This document shows positions 12,371-23,275 of a DNA stretch of 64,000 nucleotides, in pieces. Position 1 is the first letter of the stretch. Each line of letters starts with the position of its first letter. The position numbers and the translations under genes were made by a program. Source of the DNA: Talpa occidentalis (taxonomy: Eukaryota > Chordata > Mammalia > Eulipotyphla > Talpidae); the NCBI RefSeq assembly GCF_014898055.3, contig NW_023604861.1, positions 79,518,399 through 79,582,398 of the forward strand. The letters run 5' to 3'. Under the pieces are notes generated by a model. That model was not told the origin of the DNA. It saw only the letters and a program-made list of their open reading frames with translations, and did no database searches.

Positions 12371-13180
12371 TTTTTTTCATATCATAGATCTAATTTTAAT
12401 ATTTTAAGAAACCATCACATATTTTTTCTAAGAAACTAGGCCAGTTTACATACCCATCAAAAGTGTATGAAGTGGGCCTCCCCGGTGGCGCAGTGGTTGA
12501 ACGCTGGGTTGCGAAGCTGCCAGCTGCCTCTGCAGCCCGGTTCGATCCCCGGCTGCTCCCCGGCCACCGGAGGAGGGTCCCACATGGCGCGCAGACCTCT
12601 CCTGCCGCCCGCTGCTCCCCTCAGCAGTGTACTTCGGTCCTTCTGCCTGCTCTGCTTCCCGCTCTGGCTCTGGTGAATTCTCTCACCCTCCCACGCTTCT
12701 GACTGTACCCAGTGCTTGTATAAATAAATAAAACAAATCTTTTTTTTAAAAAAAAAAGTGTATGAAGTGCTTCTTTCTCCACACCCTTGCTAACTTGTGT
12801 TGTAACCAGTCTTTTTTATATGGACTATTTTCATAGGTATGAGATGCTATCTTGTGGTTCTGATTTGTTTTTCCCTCATAATAAATGAAGAAAAGCATTT
12901 TTTCATATGCCTGTTGATCATCTGTATGTCTTCTCTGGAGAAATATCTATTTATATTTTCTGTCCTTTTGTTTAGTTTATTTTTTTTTTCTTTGTTGTTG
13001 AGTTAAATGAGTTCTTCATCGATCTTAGATATTAACTCCGGTCACTAGTCTAAGACTACAAATAATGCAAATGTCTCTCCTATTCAGTGAAAAGTCTTTT
13101 TGTTTTGATACAAGTTTCTATTGCTGTGCAGAAGTTTTTAAATTTTATGTAGCCACAATTGTTTATTTTTTCTTTTACTT
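12371..13180 (-). mobile_element. Old L1 ORF2 fragment, probably 3'-transduced
   Basis: Read on the minus strand, this is about 530 bases (excluding the SINE) of ORF2 3' region from an older, more diverged L1: 'cttctgcacagcaatag', then 'gaagacatacagatgatcaa', then 'ggtgtggagaaag'. It stops at 'ttagatctatgatatg' followed by eight A. The same coding region is present again in the younger L1 at 13560-14000, so this is a second, independent copy. It sits between the L1 3' UTR and the insertion's poly(A), where a downstream-transduced sequence would be. Confidence 0.7.
12459..12769 (+). mobile_element. tRNA-derived SINE, young subtype, in the transduced segment
   Basis: Element 12475-12753 with a perfect 16-bp target duplication AAAAGTGTATGAAGTG at 12459-12474 and 12754-12769. 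The head has good pol III promoter parts: A-box TGGCGCAGTGG near 12487 and B-box GGTTCGATCCC near 12539. The body and 'taaataaataaaacaaatct' tail are typical. It is GC-rich compared with its surroundings and little diverged, so it is among the younger copies. It is in the opposite orientation to the L1 that holds it. Confidence 0.92.
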
Positions 13181-13199
13181 CCCTTACTTTTTTATTCTT

Positions 13200-16100
13200 T
13201 ATATATTTTATTATATATAATTCTTATATCATTTTTCATTTTTGCACAATGTATACATTTTCATTTTGGTTATTCCTGCTATCAGTGAGACCATCTGATA
13301 TTTTTCTTTTTCTTCCAGCTCCATCCATGTTGCTGCAAATTGCATGAGTTTATCTTTTTTGATTGCTGAGTAATATTCCATTGTGTATATGTATCACATC
13401 TTCTTGATCCAGTCATCTATTTTTGGGAATTTGGGCTATTTCCATAGCTTAGCTATTGTAAATAGTGCTGCTATAAACATAAGGGTGCAGGTGCCCTTTG
13501 GAATTAATGTTTCTATGTCCTTGGGTAAATACCTGGGAATGGAATTGCTGGATCATATGGAAGCTCTATCTTAAGTAGGTTGAGAAATCTCCACACAGCT
13601 TTCCATAGTGGTTGGACCATTTTGAACTCCCACCAGCAGTGCAGGAGAGTTCCTTTTTCTCCACATTCTCCTCAATATTTGTTGTTGCTAGTTGTTTTAA
13701 ATATGTGCCATTCTCACTGGTGTAAGATGGTATCTCATTGTAGTTTAAATTTGCATTTCCCTGATTACAAGTGATGTTGAACATTTTTTCATATGCCTGT
13801 TGGCCATTTGCATTTCCTCTAAAAAGTTTCTTTTTAGCTCTTCTGCCCATTTTTTGACTGGATTATTTTCTTTGTTGTTGTTGAGTCTCATCAGCTCTTT
13901 GTAGATTTTTGTGATCAGTCCTTTATCATTAGTGTTGTGTGTAAAATTTTTCTCCCAGTCTGTGGGGTTTCTCTTTGTTTTGGTTATTGTCTCTTTTGCT
14001 GTGCAGAAGCTCTTTAATTTGATTTAGCCCCAGCAGTTTATGTTTGCCTTCACTATCACTGGTTTGGGTGATATGTCTGTAAAGATGTTTTTGAGGTTTT
14101 GATCCCTTCCAGGGATCAAAGTTCTTTAATCCATTTTGAGTTGGTTTTTGTGCATGGTGTGAGGTAGTAGTCAAGCTTCATTCTTTTGCATGTAGCAACC
14201 CAGTTTTCCCTGCACCATTTACTGAACAAACTTTCTTTGCTCCATTGCATATTCTTTGCTCCTTTGTCAAAGATTAGTTGACCGTAAATCTGTAGGTTTA
14301 TTTCTAGATTTTTTATTGGGTTCCATTGGTCCATGTGTCTGTTTTTGTTCCAATGCCATGCAGTTTTGATGATTATGGCTTTGTAGAATAATTTGAAATC
14401 TGGGAGCGTGATGCCTCCATTCTCTTTTTTTTCAGGAGAGCTTTGGCTATTCAGGGTTTTTGGTGGCTCCATATGAATTTCATCAACATTTGTCCTGTTT
14501 CTTTGAAGAATGTCATTGAAATTTCTATTGGAATAGCATTAAACCTGTAAAATGCTTTTGGCAGGATAGCCATTTTTATAACGTTAATTCTTCCAATCCA
14601 TGAGCAGGGGATGTCTTTCCATTTCTTATTGTTTTCTTCTATTTCTTTTAACAGTGTTTTATAGTTTTCTTTGTATAGGTCCTTTACCTCTTTTGTTAGG
14701 TTTATTCCCAAGTATTTGATTTTTTTTGTTTCAATAATAAAAGGGATGGTTTTTTAAATTTCTTTTTCTTCAGATTGATTGTTTGTGTATAGGAAGGCTA
14801 CTGATTTTTGTGTGTTGATTTTGTATCCTGCCACTTTACTGAACTGATTGATTAGTTGAATTAGTTTTTCTGTGGAATTTTTGGGGTTCTCTGTGTATAT
14901 TATCATATCATCTGTGAATAGTGATAGTTTGACTTCTTCCTTGCCAATTTGGATTCCTTGAATGTCTTTCTTTTGTCTTATTGCTCTGGCTAGGACTTCC
15001 AGTATTATATTGAAAAGCAGTGGTGAGAGTGGACAACCCTGTCTTGTTCCAGATCTTAATGGAAATGCTTTCAGCTTTTCACCATTGAGAACAATATTGG
15101 CTATGGGCTAGTCATATATGGCCTTTATAATGTTGAGGTATGTTTCTTGTATCCCAAGGATTTCAAGTGCCTTTATCATAAATGGGTGTTGTACTTTGTC
15201 GAAAGCTTTCTCCGCATCTATTGATATTATCATATGGTTTTTATATTTCTTTTTGTTGATGTGTTGGGTTACATCAATTGATTTTTGATGTTGAACCATC
15301 CTTGTATTCATGGAATAAATCCTAGGTGATCGTGGTGAATTATCTTATGGATACATTGTTGGATTCTGATAGCTAAAATTTTATTGAGGATTTTTGCATC
15401 AGTGTTCATTAGGGAGATTGGCCTGTAGTTTTCTTTTTTAGTGTTGTCCTGGTTCAGTTTTGGTATTAGTGTAATGTTGGCTTCATAGAACGTGTTTGGC
15501 ATTTTCCCTTCCTTCTCATTTTTTTAGAAGATTTGTGAAGGATAGGCACTAATTCGTCTCTGAATGTTTGGTAGAATTCATTTGTAAATCCATCAGGTCC
15601 TGGGCTTTTGTTTTTGGGGAGGTTTTTGATTACCATTTCAATTTCACTGCTTGTAATTGGTCTGTTTAGGTGTTCTGTTTCTTCTTTATCTAGCTTTGGG
15701 TGATTGTAGAGTTGTAGGAATTTGTCCATCTCCTCTAGATTGTTGAACTTGTTTCCGTTTAACTGTTCATAGCAGTTACTGATTATTCTTTTGATTTCTG
15801 CTGTGTCCATTGTGATTTCTCCTCTTTCATTTATGATCTTGTTTATTTGTGCTTTCTCCCTTTTTTCCTTTGTGAGCCTGGCTAGGGGGTTGTCTATTTT
15901 ATTTATTTTTTCAAAGAACCAGCTCTTGTTTCTTGGTTTCATTGATCTTTTGGATTTTTTTTTTTTAGTTTCGATTTCATTTATTTCTGCTTTGGTTTTT
16001 ATTATTTCTTTTCTTCTACTGGTTTTGGGGTTTTTTTGCTGTTCTTTTTCTAGATCTTTGAGCTTCGAGATTAGGTTGTTTCTTTGAGTTCTTTCTTGTT

Positions 16101-17020
16101 TCTTGATGTGAGCCTATATTGCTATATATTTTCCTCTTATTACTGTTTTTGCTGTATCCCATACATTGAGGATAGTGGTGTCCTCCTTGTCATTCAACTC
16201 AAAGTATTTTTTAATTTCTTCTTTGATCTCCTCATTAGTCCAGTGGTCATCCAGTAGTGTGGGTTTCAATCTCCATGAGGTAGGAGATTTCCTTGCCTTC
16301 TTTTTATGGTTTATTTCTAGTTTTATGCTTTCATGGTCAGAGAAGATGTTTGGTATGATTTCAATCTTGGCTTATCTGTTGATGTTTGTGCTGTGTCCCA
16401 GTATGTGATCGATCCTGGAGAATGATCTATGTGTGCCTGACAAAAAATGTGTAGTCAGATTTTTTTGGGTTTAGTGTTCTATATATGGCTGTTAAGCCCA
16501 TGAGGTCTAGATCCTTATTTAGAGTTTTAATGCCCTTACTTATTTTTTGTCTCGTTGATCTATTCATTGTTTACAGTGGTGTGTTGAAGTCTCCTACTAC
16601 ATATGTGTTTTCTCTGATGTCTGTTTTCAGAGATGATAATAGTTGTTTGCTATATATTGGTGCTCCTTCATTTGGTGAGTATATGCTAATGAGTGTTATT
16701 TCTTCTTGAAGTATTGTCCCCTTGATCATAATGTAATGACTGTCTGGGTCTCTTTTTACCTTTTTGAGTTTGAAATCTGTTTTATCTGATATTTGTATAG
16801 CTGTTCAGCCTTCTTTTTTGGTCCATTTGCTTGTAGCATTGTTTTCCATCCTTTTACTTTCAGACTTTTTTTACATTTTTGTAGTTAAGTGAGTTTCCTG
16901 GAGACAGCAAAAGGTTGGGTTTATTTTTTAATCCAGCCTGCAACTCTGTATCTTTTTATTGAAGAGTTTAGTCAATTTACATTTATAGTTAATATTGATA
17001 TGTTAGTGTCTATATTTGCC
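13200..17020 (-). pseudogene. L1 ORF2 (endonuclease-reverse transcriptase) remnant
   Basis: ORF2 codes for the L1 protein that nicks DNA and reverse-transcribes RNA at the nick. Pieces in order along the minus strand: the endonuclease region (about 17020-16420) with 'CLQETHL'-like and 'VVGDFNTPL' motifs; a linker; the RT region with 'SPGPDGFTNEFY' (15600 area), 'ANITLIPK' and 'YRPISL' (about 15310-15500) and '[11 protein letters not shown]' (about 15220); the RT active-site core read as FTDD (about 14915) where FADD is usual; then the C-terminal region down to 13200. The total, about 3.8 kb, equals the family length, so it is not truncated. Stops and frameshifts divide it into at least ten pieces, so no functional protein is expected. 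Confidence 0.88.
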
Positions 17021-17109
17021 ATTTTGTTTGTCTTTTTTCTGGTTTTATTTATTTTATTTTAATTTTTTTAAATTTTTTTCTCTAGTTTCATTCTTATTCA
17101 TCACTCTGT

Positions 17110-18010
17110 TGGTTCTGGCTATAGGACTCCTTGTAGTATTTTTTGGAGTGGAGGTTTAGTTGTAATGAAATTCCAGAGTTTCTGTTTGTCCGGGAAGGTC
17201 CTTATTATTTCTTCATAGAGGAAAGAAAATTTCGTGGGATAGAGTATTCTTCATTGGCATTTGTTTTCTTAAAGTCTGTTGACTATGTCCCTCCACTCTC
17301 TCCTTGCCCATATTGTTTCTTCAGAGAAGTCTGATGTCAGCCTGATTGCTTTTCCTTTGTATGTTATCTGTTTCTTCACTCTTGTCAGCTTCATTATTTT
17401 TCCTTTTCTTGGATTCTTGGGAGCTTTACTATTATGAGTCTTGCTGTATTTTTCCTTTCATCATGGAAGTTTGGTGTTCTTCTTGCTTCTTGTGTGTCTA
17501 TTCTCAGCTCCTTCTTCATGTTTGGGAAGTTCTCTTCAGTCATTTCCTTGAATATTTTCTCTGTTCCTATGTCTCTCTCCTCTCCTTCTGGGATTCCCTT
17601 AACTCATATTTCCTTTCCTCATGGAGTCAGATAGTTCCCAAAGTCTTTCTTCATTCTTTTTCATTCGTCCTTCTCTTTCCTTTTCTGTTTTGGTTCTTTT
17701 TATTTCTCCATCTTCAAGAGTACTTATTCATTCTTCCACTTCATCTATTCTGTTATCTCGGCTTTCCCCAGAGTTCTTTAGTGCCTCCATTAATCCTGTG
17801 ATCTCTTGCTTTTCTTTCACTTCCTTCTTTAGGGACTCAATTGCATTCTTCTGAGCCTTGATTATTTTTTCCTTATCATTGCTTTCCTTTATGACTTCTG
17901 TCAGTTTTTTAATCATGGCAATTTTACATTCTCTTTCTGGAAGGTTCAGAAGTTCTTCCAAGTCACTGATGTTGTAATTGGTGGGTGATTTTCTTTTTGT
18001 GGTGTGTCTT
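17110..18010 (-). pseudogene. L1 ORF1 (RNA-binding coiled-coil protein) remnant
   Basis: ORF1p binds L1 RNA as a trimer. The open stretch 17961-17728 (77 codons) is rich in Glu, Lys and Ile with heptad spacing and is the coiled-coil region, beginning 'MEELLNLPERECKIAMIKKL'. Further along the minus strand, 'EENFPNMKKEL' and 'QEARRTPN' (about 17540-17470) mark the RNA-binding and C-terminal domains. The reading ends near 17120 with a 'KQKLWNFITTKP'-like tail. Frames are broken between these parts. Confidence 0.8.
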
Positions 18011-18584
18011 TTCCCAAGGGCTTTCTTGGTTGCTTGTAGTTTTTTTTTCTCCCTGCTGCTTGTTTTCTAATTTGTCCTATGCATTGGGACACTGTGTTGC
18101 TGGTACTGGCTGGCATCTCTTTGGTGTGCTTTTTCTGAGATGTCAGAAACTGGTGGTCCAGTCGATCAAATACCGTTATGCCAGAAGTCCAGTAGGGCAC
18201 TGTTACTATGAATATGTTAATGGTTGCTGTCACAGAGTATCTCCTCCTTCTGTATTTGTTTAATTCCAAAGGTGTGTTTTGAGGGCCCACAGACTGCCCT
18301 GGAGGCGGGGTGGCTGGGTCACCTTTTGGGCTCCAAATCACTGGATCCCCCTCTGGGCTCCAACTCCCAGGGTGGCCTGGCTTGTGGGGGCCTTCAGCTC
18401 ACCTCTGGCTGTGGGGGCAGCCCTTTCCCTGGTTCCAAGCAGTCTCAGTGGTGCTGGACACACAGGCAATGATCTCTATTCTAAAATGGTGAGTCAGGAG
18501 CACACTTCCCTGTGCCCATGGTCTGCCCTGGTATTAGCTGGATTCCCCCCTCCCCCGCACCCCCCCTCGCCCAGCCTCTGATTC
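18011..18584 (-). promoter_or_regulatory. L1 5' UTR with G-rich start
   Basis: GC-rich stretch upstream of ORF1 that ends at the right TSD. On the minus strand its first 40 bases hold four or more G runs (plus-strand C runs at 18545-18571). Full-length L1s carry an internal pol II promoter here; presence of the region shows the insertion was not 5'-truncated. Promoter activity is inferred from position only. Plus-strand open frames of 80-100 codons across it are a by-product of its GC content. Confidence 0.6.
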
Positions 18585-18601
18585 TATGAAGTTTTATTTC
18601 T

Positions 18602-20415
18602 CATGTAAAATATAGAAAGATTTGTCTAACAACATAGTGAGTAAAGAAGTTTTGCATATGAAGACATTCCAGCATTGGAATAAGAAGAACTTGAGAAGGT
18701 AAAAGATCTCTGAATTCAGTGAGGGGTGTATATTGATATTGTAATAGAATCAATATATCTGGAAGAAAGGACATAAAATATGAGTAGTGAACCCTATTAT
18801 CCACTGATTCCACTGCCATCTCTTTCATTTCAATAGATATTGTAAGCCCACAATTAGTCCACTGATAACTTCAGGTTCTATGGACTCAAATAAAATGAAA
18901 TCTTAACCAAGATAGAACACACTGATCCATAGAAAATCAGGTTAATGTTGTTGTTGTTATTGTAGTTACCAATTCCTAATAATTGCCTTCTGTTTCAATA
19001 TTGTTGCTAAAGTTCTTTTTGAAAATAAATCAGCTTAATTTCTTCACTTAGTGAGAGAATATAAATTAATTAACACCAAATACGAGGGCTTACACTGAAA
19101 TTATTTCTTATCAAAATGTCCTAATATTAGGTTCTAGAGCAATAATTTATATACCAATCCTTCAATAAATATGTTAAGAATGAATTTTTGACATTGTTTG
19201 TCTGTATAAATTGAATGCAAAACTAGTCAATTGTGGTTCTTGTCAGTAAATTTCTGGTTAAATTTATTTTAAGGTAATTAATTATAAATCCTCCCTACCA
19301 AAAAAAGAATCTTCTTTTTTGTAACATTTCATATAGGATCACAATGTCTGTCAATTCACTAGGGTATCTGGGAAATGAGAGATTTAGAGGAAAATTTAGG
19401 GTTCATTAACATTTTCAATTCTAAGAATAATAAATCATTGTCTTGTGAATGATAACCAAACTCACATACAAACTCACAAGTAATAATAAACTTGGCATGA
19501 GGTATGTATTAATATAGTAAATAGGATGTAAAGCAAGTGTTAGTTGATGGAATCCTGAAGAGAAACAGATTTGTTCCTGTTGAAATTACATAATCCTTGG
19601 GATAGAAGCTGTATGAAAGGGGAATTCCCCTTGTTAATACTGTGTAGCATTCTAAAGCTGCTAATAGGTCATTCTTTTATATGGCACTTGAATGACTACC
19701 TTTGGGAAATCCCAAATGATTTCAATTAAAGTGGCCATTATGGAAGTCAATAATTATGATAGTATTTCAGAGGCAATTCTTTTGTAATATGATATAAATG
19801 AAGAAAAGATATCTCAAAGCCGAAGGGACTTTGTGAGTGACAAGAAATATGCAACATATTAATAAATATAAATGGGAGGACATATTTGAAACATGGCTGT
19901 TTCATCGTGGCCTCATCAAAAGCCCCTTAACTTGATGACTCTGGTACAGGTGTGAATGTAAGTTTTGGAAGGTAGGCACTGTTATGGGACAAAAGGAATG
20001 CTATTGGATGAAGGTTGCTGTGAGGGAAATGGCATAATGATAATGCTAGTGGTAGCAGAAAGTGATGTGGCAGGATTTGTTGAGATGTTCCTGGAAAGAA
20101 CCCATGCTTCCATCTTATGACACTTGAATGAAGTCTTTTCACTTCCCTCACATCTTCCTTGCACTGGTTTCAGAACTTTCTTGATATGGATTCAGTGCTA
20201 ATTCACACTTGCTATTTAGCTCTGTGTTTTTCAACTCACAAAATGTATCTATTTATAGCTGGTAACAGAAGATTGGTAGTGTCCCTAACATAACTACTGA
20301 ATTACATGGTACTGATTAAGCATTCTACTATATTTCTTTTTTTTTTCCATTTTCCGCTTTACATGGAACATGACATACTTTTACCAAAGTATATCCACTC
20401 CCAGCTAGCTCATTA
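18602..20415. other. Unique sequence, no gene recognised
   Basis: AT-rich, with a TTG/TTA run near 18948-18966 and short frames only. I see no dated repeat. The thymine run at 20338-20347 leads towards the plus-strand L1. Confidence 0.45.
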
Positions 20416-21799
20416 TAATATACCAGAGGTTTGGCCAGAGCTAATCAGACAGACACAGCAAATAAAGAGAATCAAAGTTAGAAAAGGAGATATTAAACCA
20501 TCATTATTTGTAGATGATGATATGTGCATAGAAAATCTTAAATGCTCCATTAAAAAGTTGTTAGAAGTAATAAATGAATATAGCAAAGTTTAAGGTCACA
20601 AAATCAATATTCAAAAATCCATAGCCTTGGGCCTCCCCAGTGGTGCAGCGGTTGAGCACTGGGTTGCGAAGCTGCCCACAGCCTCTGCAGCACCAGTTTT
20701 CTCCCTAGCCAGTGGGCGAGGGTCCCACATGGCGCGACAGACCTCTCCTGAAACGCCCGCTGCTCCCCTCAGCAGTGTATTTCATCAGTCTGCCTGTTCT
20801 GTTCCCTGCTCTGGCTCTGGTGAATTCTCTCACCCTTCCGTGCTTCTGACTGTACTCAGTGCTTGTATAAATAAATAAATAAATCTTAAAAAAAAATCCA
20901 TAGCCTTTTTGTATATAAACAACAAAAAAGAAACAAAATAAATTTAAAAAATAACATCACTTATAATGCTTCAAAAAGAATTAAATACTTCAGATTCAAC
21001 CTAACTAAGGACATAAAAGACTTATACAAGGAGAACTACAAGATGCTATTAATAGCATCAAGATGCTTACAAGAAGCTTAGATAGGAAGGCTATCCCATG
21101 AGCATGGATGGAGCTAATCAATTTAATCAAAATGACTATAATGCCTAAAGTGGTGAATAAATTTAACATGATCTCCATCAAAATATCAATATTTTTCAAA
21201 GAAATTGAAGAAAATATTGAAATTTTTATGGAGACACAAAAGGCCTCAGGTTGCAAAAACAACCAGAATAAAGAAGAGAAATGGAGGTATCATGTTACCT
21301 GACTTCACATTTTAGTATAAAGCAATAGCACTAAAAACAATATGGTATTGGCACAAAGATAGATACATGGATTGAAGGAATAGAATCAAAAGCCCAGAAA
21401 TAAATCCACAAATATACTAGCACCTAATCTATGATGAAGGAGCTATGATCATAAAATGTGGAAAGGATGGTTCCCTTAATAAATGGTGCTAGGAAAAATG
21501 AAAAGTCACACATAAAAGAATGAAGCTGCATCACCAGCTAACTCCATACAAAAATAATAAACTCCAAATGGACTAAAGATTTAGACATACTAGCTGCAGT
21601 AATAAAATACATAGAAAAATTTGGTGATGTGCTCCATCTTATCAACAATAAATATATTTTTGGTGATCCAACCCTTATGGCAAGGGAATAAAAACAAAAA
21701 TAAACAATTGGGATTACCTGGAGTTTCTATATAAGATGAAAGAAAATATAAGACAAGTTAAAAGACATCCTATTGAATGAGAAAGAATACTTATTCTGA
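20416..21799 (+). mobile_element. Old plus-strand L1 ORF2 fragment
   Basis: Covers the middle of ORF2. An open frame ending at 20593 keeps 'LIRQTQQIKRIKVRKGDI', an altered RT core (F-V-D-D-D-M for the usual FADDM) and 'KKLLEVINEYSKV'. After the SINE the fragment continues through 'yidkngikiqk'-type sequence to the region that in L1 codes for 'IEKAFDKI'-downstream motifs, ending near 21799. Only small frames remain (for instance 64 codons at 21108-21302). It lacks both L1 ends. The orientation is opposite to the full-length L1 at 12.4-18.6 kb. Confidence 0.75.
20613..20907 (+). mobile_element. tRNA-derived SINE with 16-bp TSD
   Basis: Element 20629-20891. The target duplication AAAAATCCATAGCCTT is perfect at 20613-20628 and 20892-20907. 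The head GGGCCTCCCCAGTGGTGCAG is close to the young subtype, but the B-box region is damaged ('caccagttttctccc'). The tail is (AAAT)n followed by CTT and A residues. It splits the old L1 ORF2. Confidence 0.92.
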
Positions 21800-21925
21800 A
21801 TACTCAGTGTCTGCCTGGTCTGTTCCCCGCTCTGTCTCTGGTGAATCCTCTTACTCTCCCATGCATCTGGCCTGTACCCCAGTTCTTGAATAAATAAATA
21901 AATATTTAAAAAGGAAAAAAAAGAA
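21800..21925 (+). mobile_element. 5'-truncated SINE (tail half only)
   Basis: Starts at 'cagtgtctgcctg', matching the middle of the SINE body, and continues through 'ctggtgaatcctctta' and 'ctgtaccccagttcttg' to an AAAT tail and A-rich end. The tRNA-like head with the promoter boxes is missing, so this copy could not be transcribed from its own promoter. No target duplication seen. Confidence 0.8.
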
Positions 21926-22800
21926 AAAGAGGATGGATGGATCTATCCCAAACTGCGTGATCCAGACAAGCAGAAGGTTTTCAGTCACTGTTTTAAACCA
22001 ATTCTTTTTTTTTTTTTAATTGTGTGACTGTTTTGTGGGAAAGACATTTTGTCATGTTGGGTCTGAATAGTTATTGGGTCTGAACCCCCTGAACAGTTGG
22101 GGTTTCATGCAACTTCTTTTCTCTATAAAGAACACATCCATCCTTGTTAAAAAAAACAAAACAAAACAAAAAAAAAACACATAAGTCGTGAACACACAGA
22201 AGTCAAAAATGCATATAAGAGTCATTAAATAGTTTCCTCACTACTCAGTTTTTAAACATTTTAGTCCAACTGTCTAAGGAGTCATTATTTTTTCTTAATG
22301 TGATAGATTACAATGCTAGACACACTGACCCCCTTGAGTTTCTGTCTAAAACTTTGAGCAGCACACATTTCAGTTTCCAAAGACTGAGCAAAACCTTTTT
22401 TTGTTTGTTTTGTTTTGGTTTGTGTGGGTCCACACTAAGCTACACTTTGAAAAAAAAATCAAAGCAACCCAATTGAAAGCATGACACTTCACATGATTTC
22501 TAACTAAGCTATTATACATCAATTAAGATGTTAAAAAAAATGTCCTTTTGGTTTACAAAGGTTAGGAAATCTTTGAAAGACCGTTAGCTAAATTTTTGCT
22601 CTGTTAAAGGCTGAATATAATCCAGAGTACCCTTAATGTCATTTTAATAAGTCAGAAGTTCTCACAGTACTACATGATTCATTTCCTCTTCTTTGGGTGA
22701 TTATTTTAAAATGTACTTGTAAGAATAAGACCATCTACACTAGAAAAAAGAATAACATCAAAAACTATCATCTAAGTCTCTGTGTCAAGATTTTTGACTC
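21926..22800. other. Unique sequence with A-rich stretch
   Basis: Includes a T run at 22006-22018 and an A-rich run (AAAC repeats) at 22149-22178. It resembles the 3' untranslated end of a transcript in base make-up, but I cannot match it to a gene. Confidence 0.3.
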
Positions 22801-22930
22801 AAACCATTTATTCAATAAACATTCCTTGAGCATCTAAGAGATGCCCAGCACTGTGGTAGGCAGTAGAGATATGAGGATGTTCGGAGTACCAACTTACTTT
22901 CAAAACCTTACAGTTCAATCGCAAATATAT
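22800..22930 (-). repeat. L2 3' end, antisense
   Basis: The plus strand reads 'tttattcaataaacattcc', 'ttgagcatct', 'gcccagcactgtggtaggca' and 'accttacagttcaat'. This is the reverse complement of the L2 3' terminus. Confidence 0.7.
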
Positions 22931-23039
22931 ATGAGCAAGAATTGCAGGTGTGAAGAAAACAGATGGTATAGGACACACTGGGTATATAATATAAGAGAAA
23001 AGGAAGAAAGTTCTGTATGCAGCAATTCTCAAAACAGAC

Positions 23040-23275
23040 ATTCTAGATACTGGGTTTGAATCCTGGTTCTGCTATTTAATAGGATTGTCATTTGAGTAAA
23101 TTACTTATTCTTGATCACTAAGGGTGAGTTTCTATAAAAGTAAAAAGAGATTGTGATGGTATCTTCCTCACAGAGTTATTGTGAGAGAAAACTGACAAAA
23201 TCCAAAATATAAGGTGCTTGAGAGAGTGTCTGGAACATAGTGAATTCTCAGTAAATGCAGATTATTACAAATCTT
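23040..23275 (+). repeat. MIR SINE
   Basis: Reads in MIR order: tRNA-derived B-box 'gggtttgaatcctggttctg', then 'tgagtaaattacttattctt', 'tcctcacagagttattgtgag', 'aaggtgcttgagagagtgtctgg' (in part) and 'acatagtgaattctcagtaaatg'. Near complete. MIR is an ancient family shared across mammals. Confidence 0.85.

Larger units (their letters stand above)
12354..18601 (-). mobile_element. Full-length L1 with 3' transduction, flanked by 17-bp TSD
   Basis: An identical 17-mer TATGAAGTTTTATTTCT stands at 12354-12370 and 18585-18601. Immediately inside the left copy is a T run, which is the poly(A) of a minus-strand insertion. Immediately inside the right copy is the G-rich start of an L1 5' UTR (read on the minus strand). 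The inserted unit in minus-strand order is: 5' UTR 18584-18010, ORF1 remnant, ORF2 remnant, shortened 3' UTR to about 13185, then an older L1 ORF2 fragment (13170-12379). A SINE lies inside the last part. The single TSD around the whole unit is why I treat the extra fragment as part of one insertion. Confidence 0.82.

Noticed and set aside
12487..12550. tRNA gene suggested by good A- and B-boxes
   Set aside because: The boxes are part of a SINE with TSD, body and tail; no complete cloverleaf with anticodon arm is evident. The same holds for the other SINE heads.
15791..16408. Plus-strand hydrophobic frames of 80-98 codons
   Set aside because: Antisense shadows of L1 ORF2 between the endonuclease and RT regions.
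17346..17801. 151-codon plus-strand open frame rich in Phe, Leu and Ser, looking like a membrane protein
   Set aside because: It is the antisense of the ORF1 remnant in the full-length L1; the hydrophobic content is a by-product of Lys/Glu-rich codons read backwards.
18224..18581. GC-rich plus-strand frames of 60-100 codons, like a first coding exon with CpG island
   Set aside because: They lie antisense to the L1 5' UTR and end at the TSD; GC content is explained by the L1.
21930..22178. Processed pseudogene 3' end, suggested by an A-rich run at 22149-22178
   Set aside because: No recognised gene match, no TSD found and the A run is interrupted by C; kept as unique sequence.
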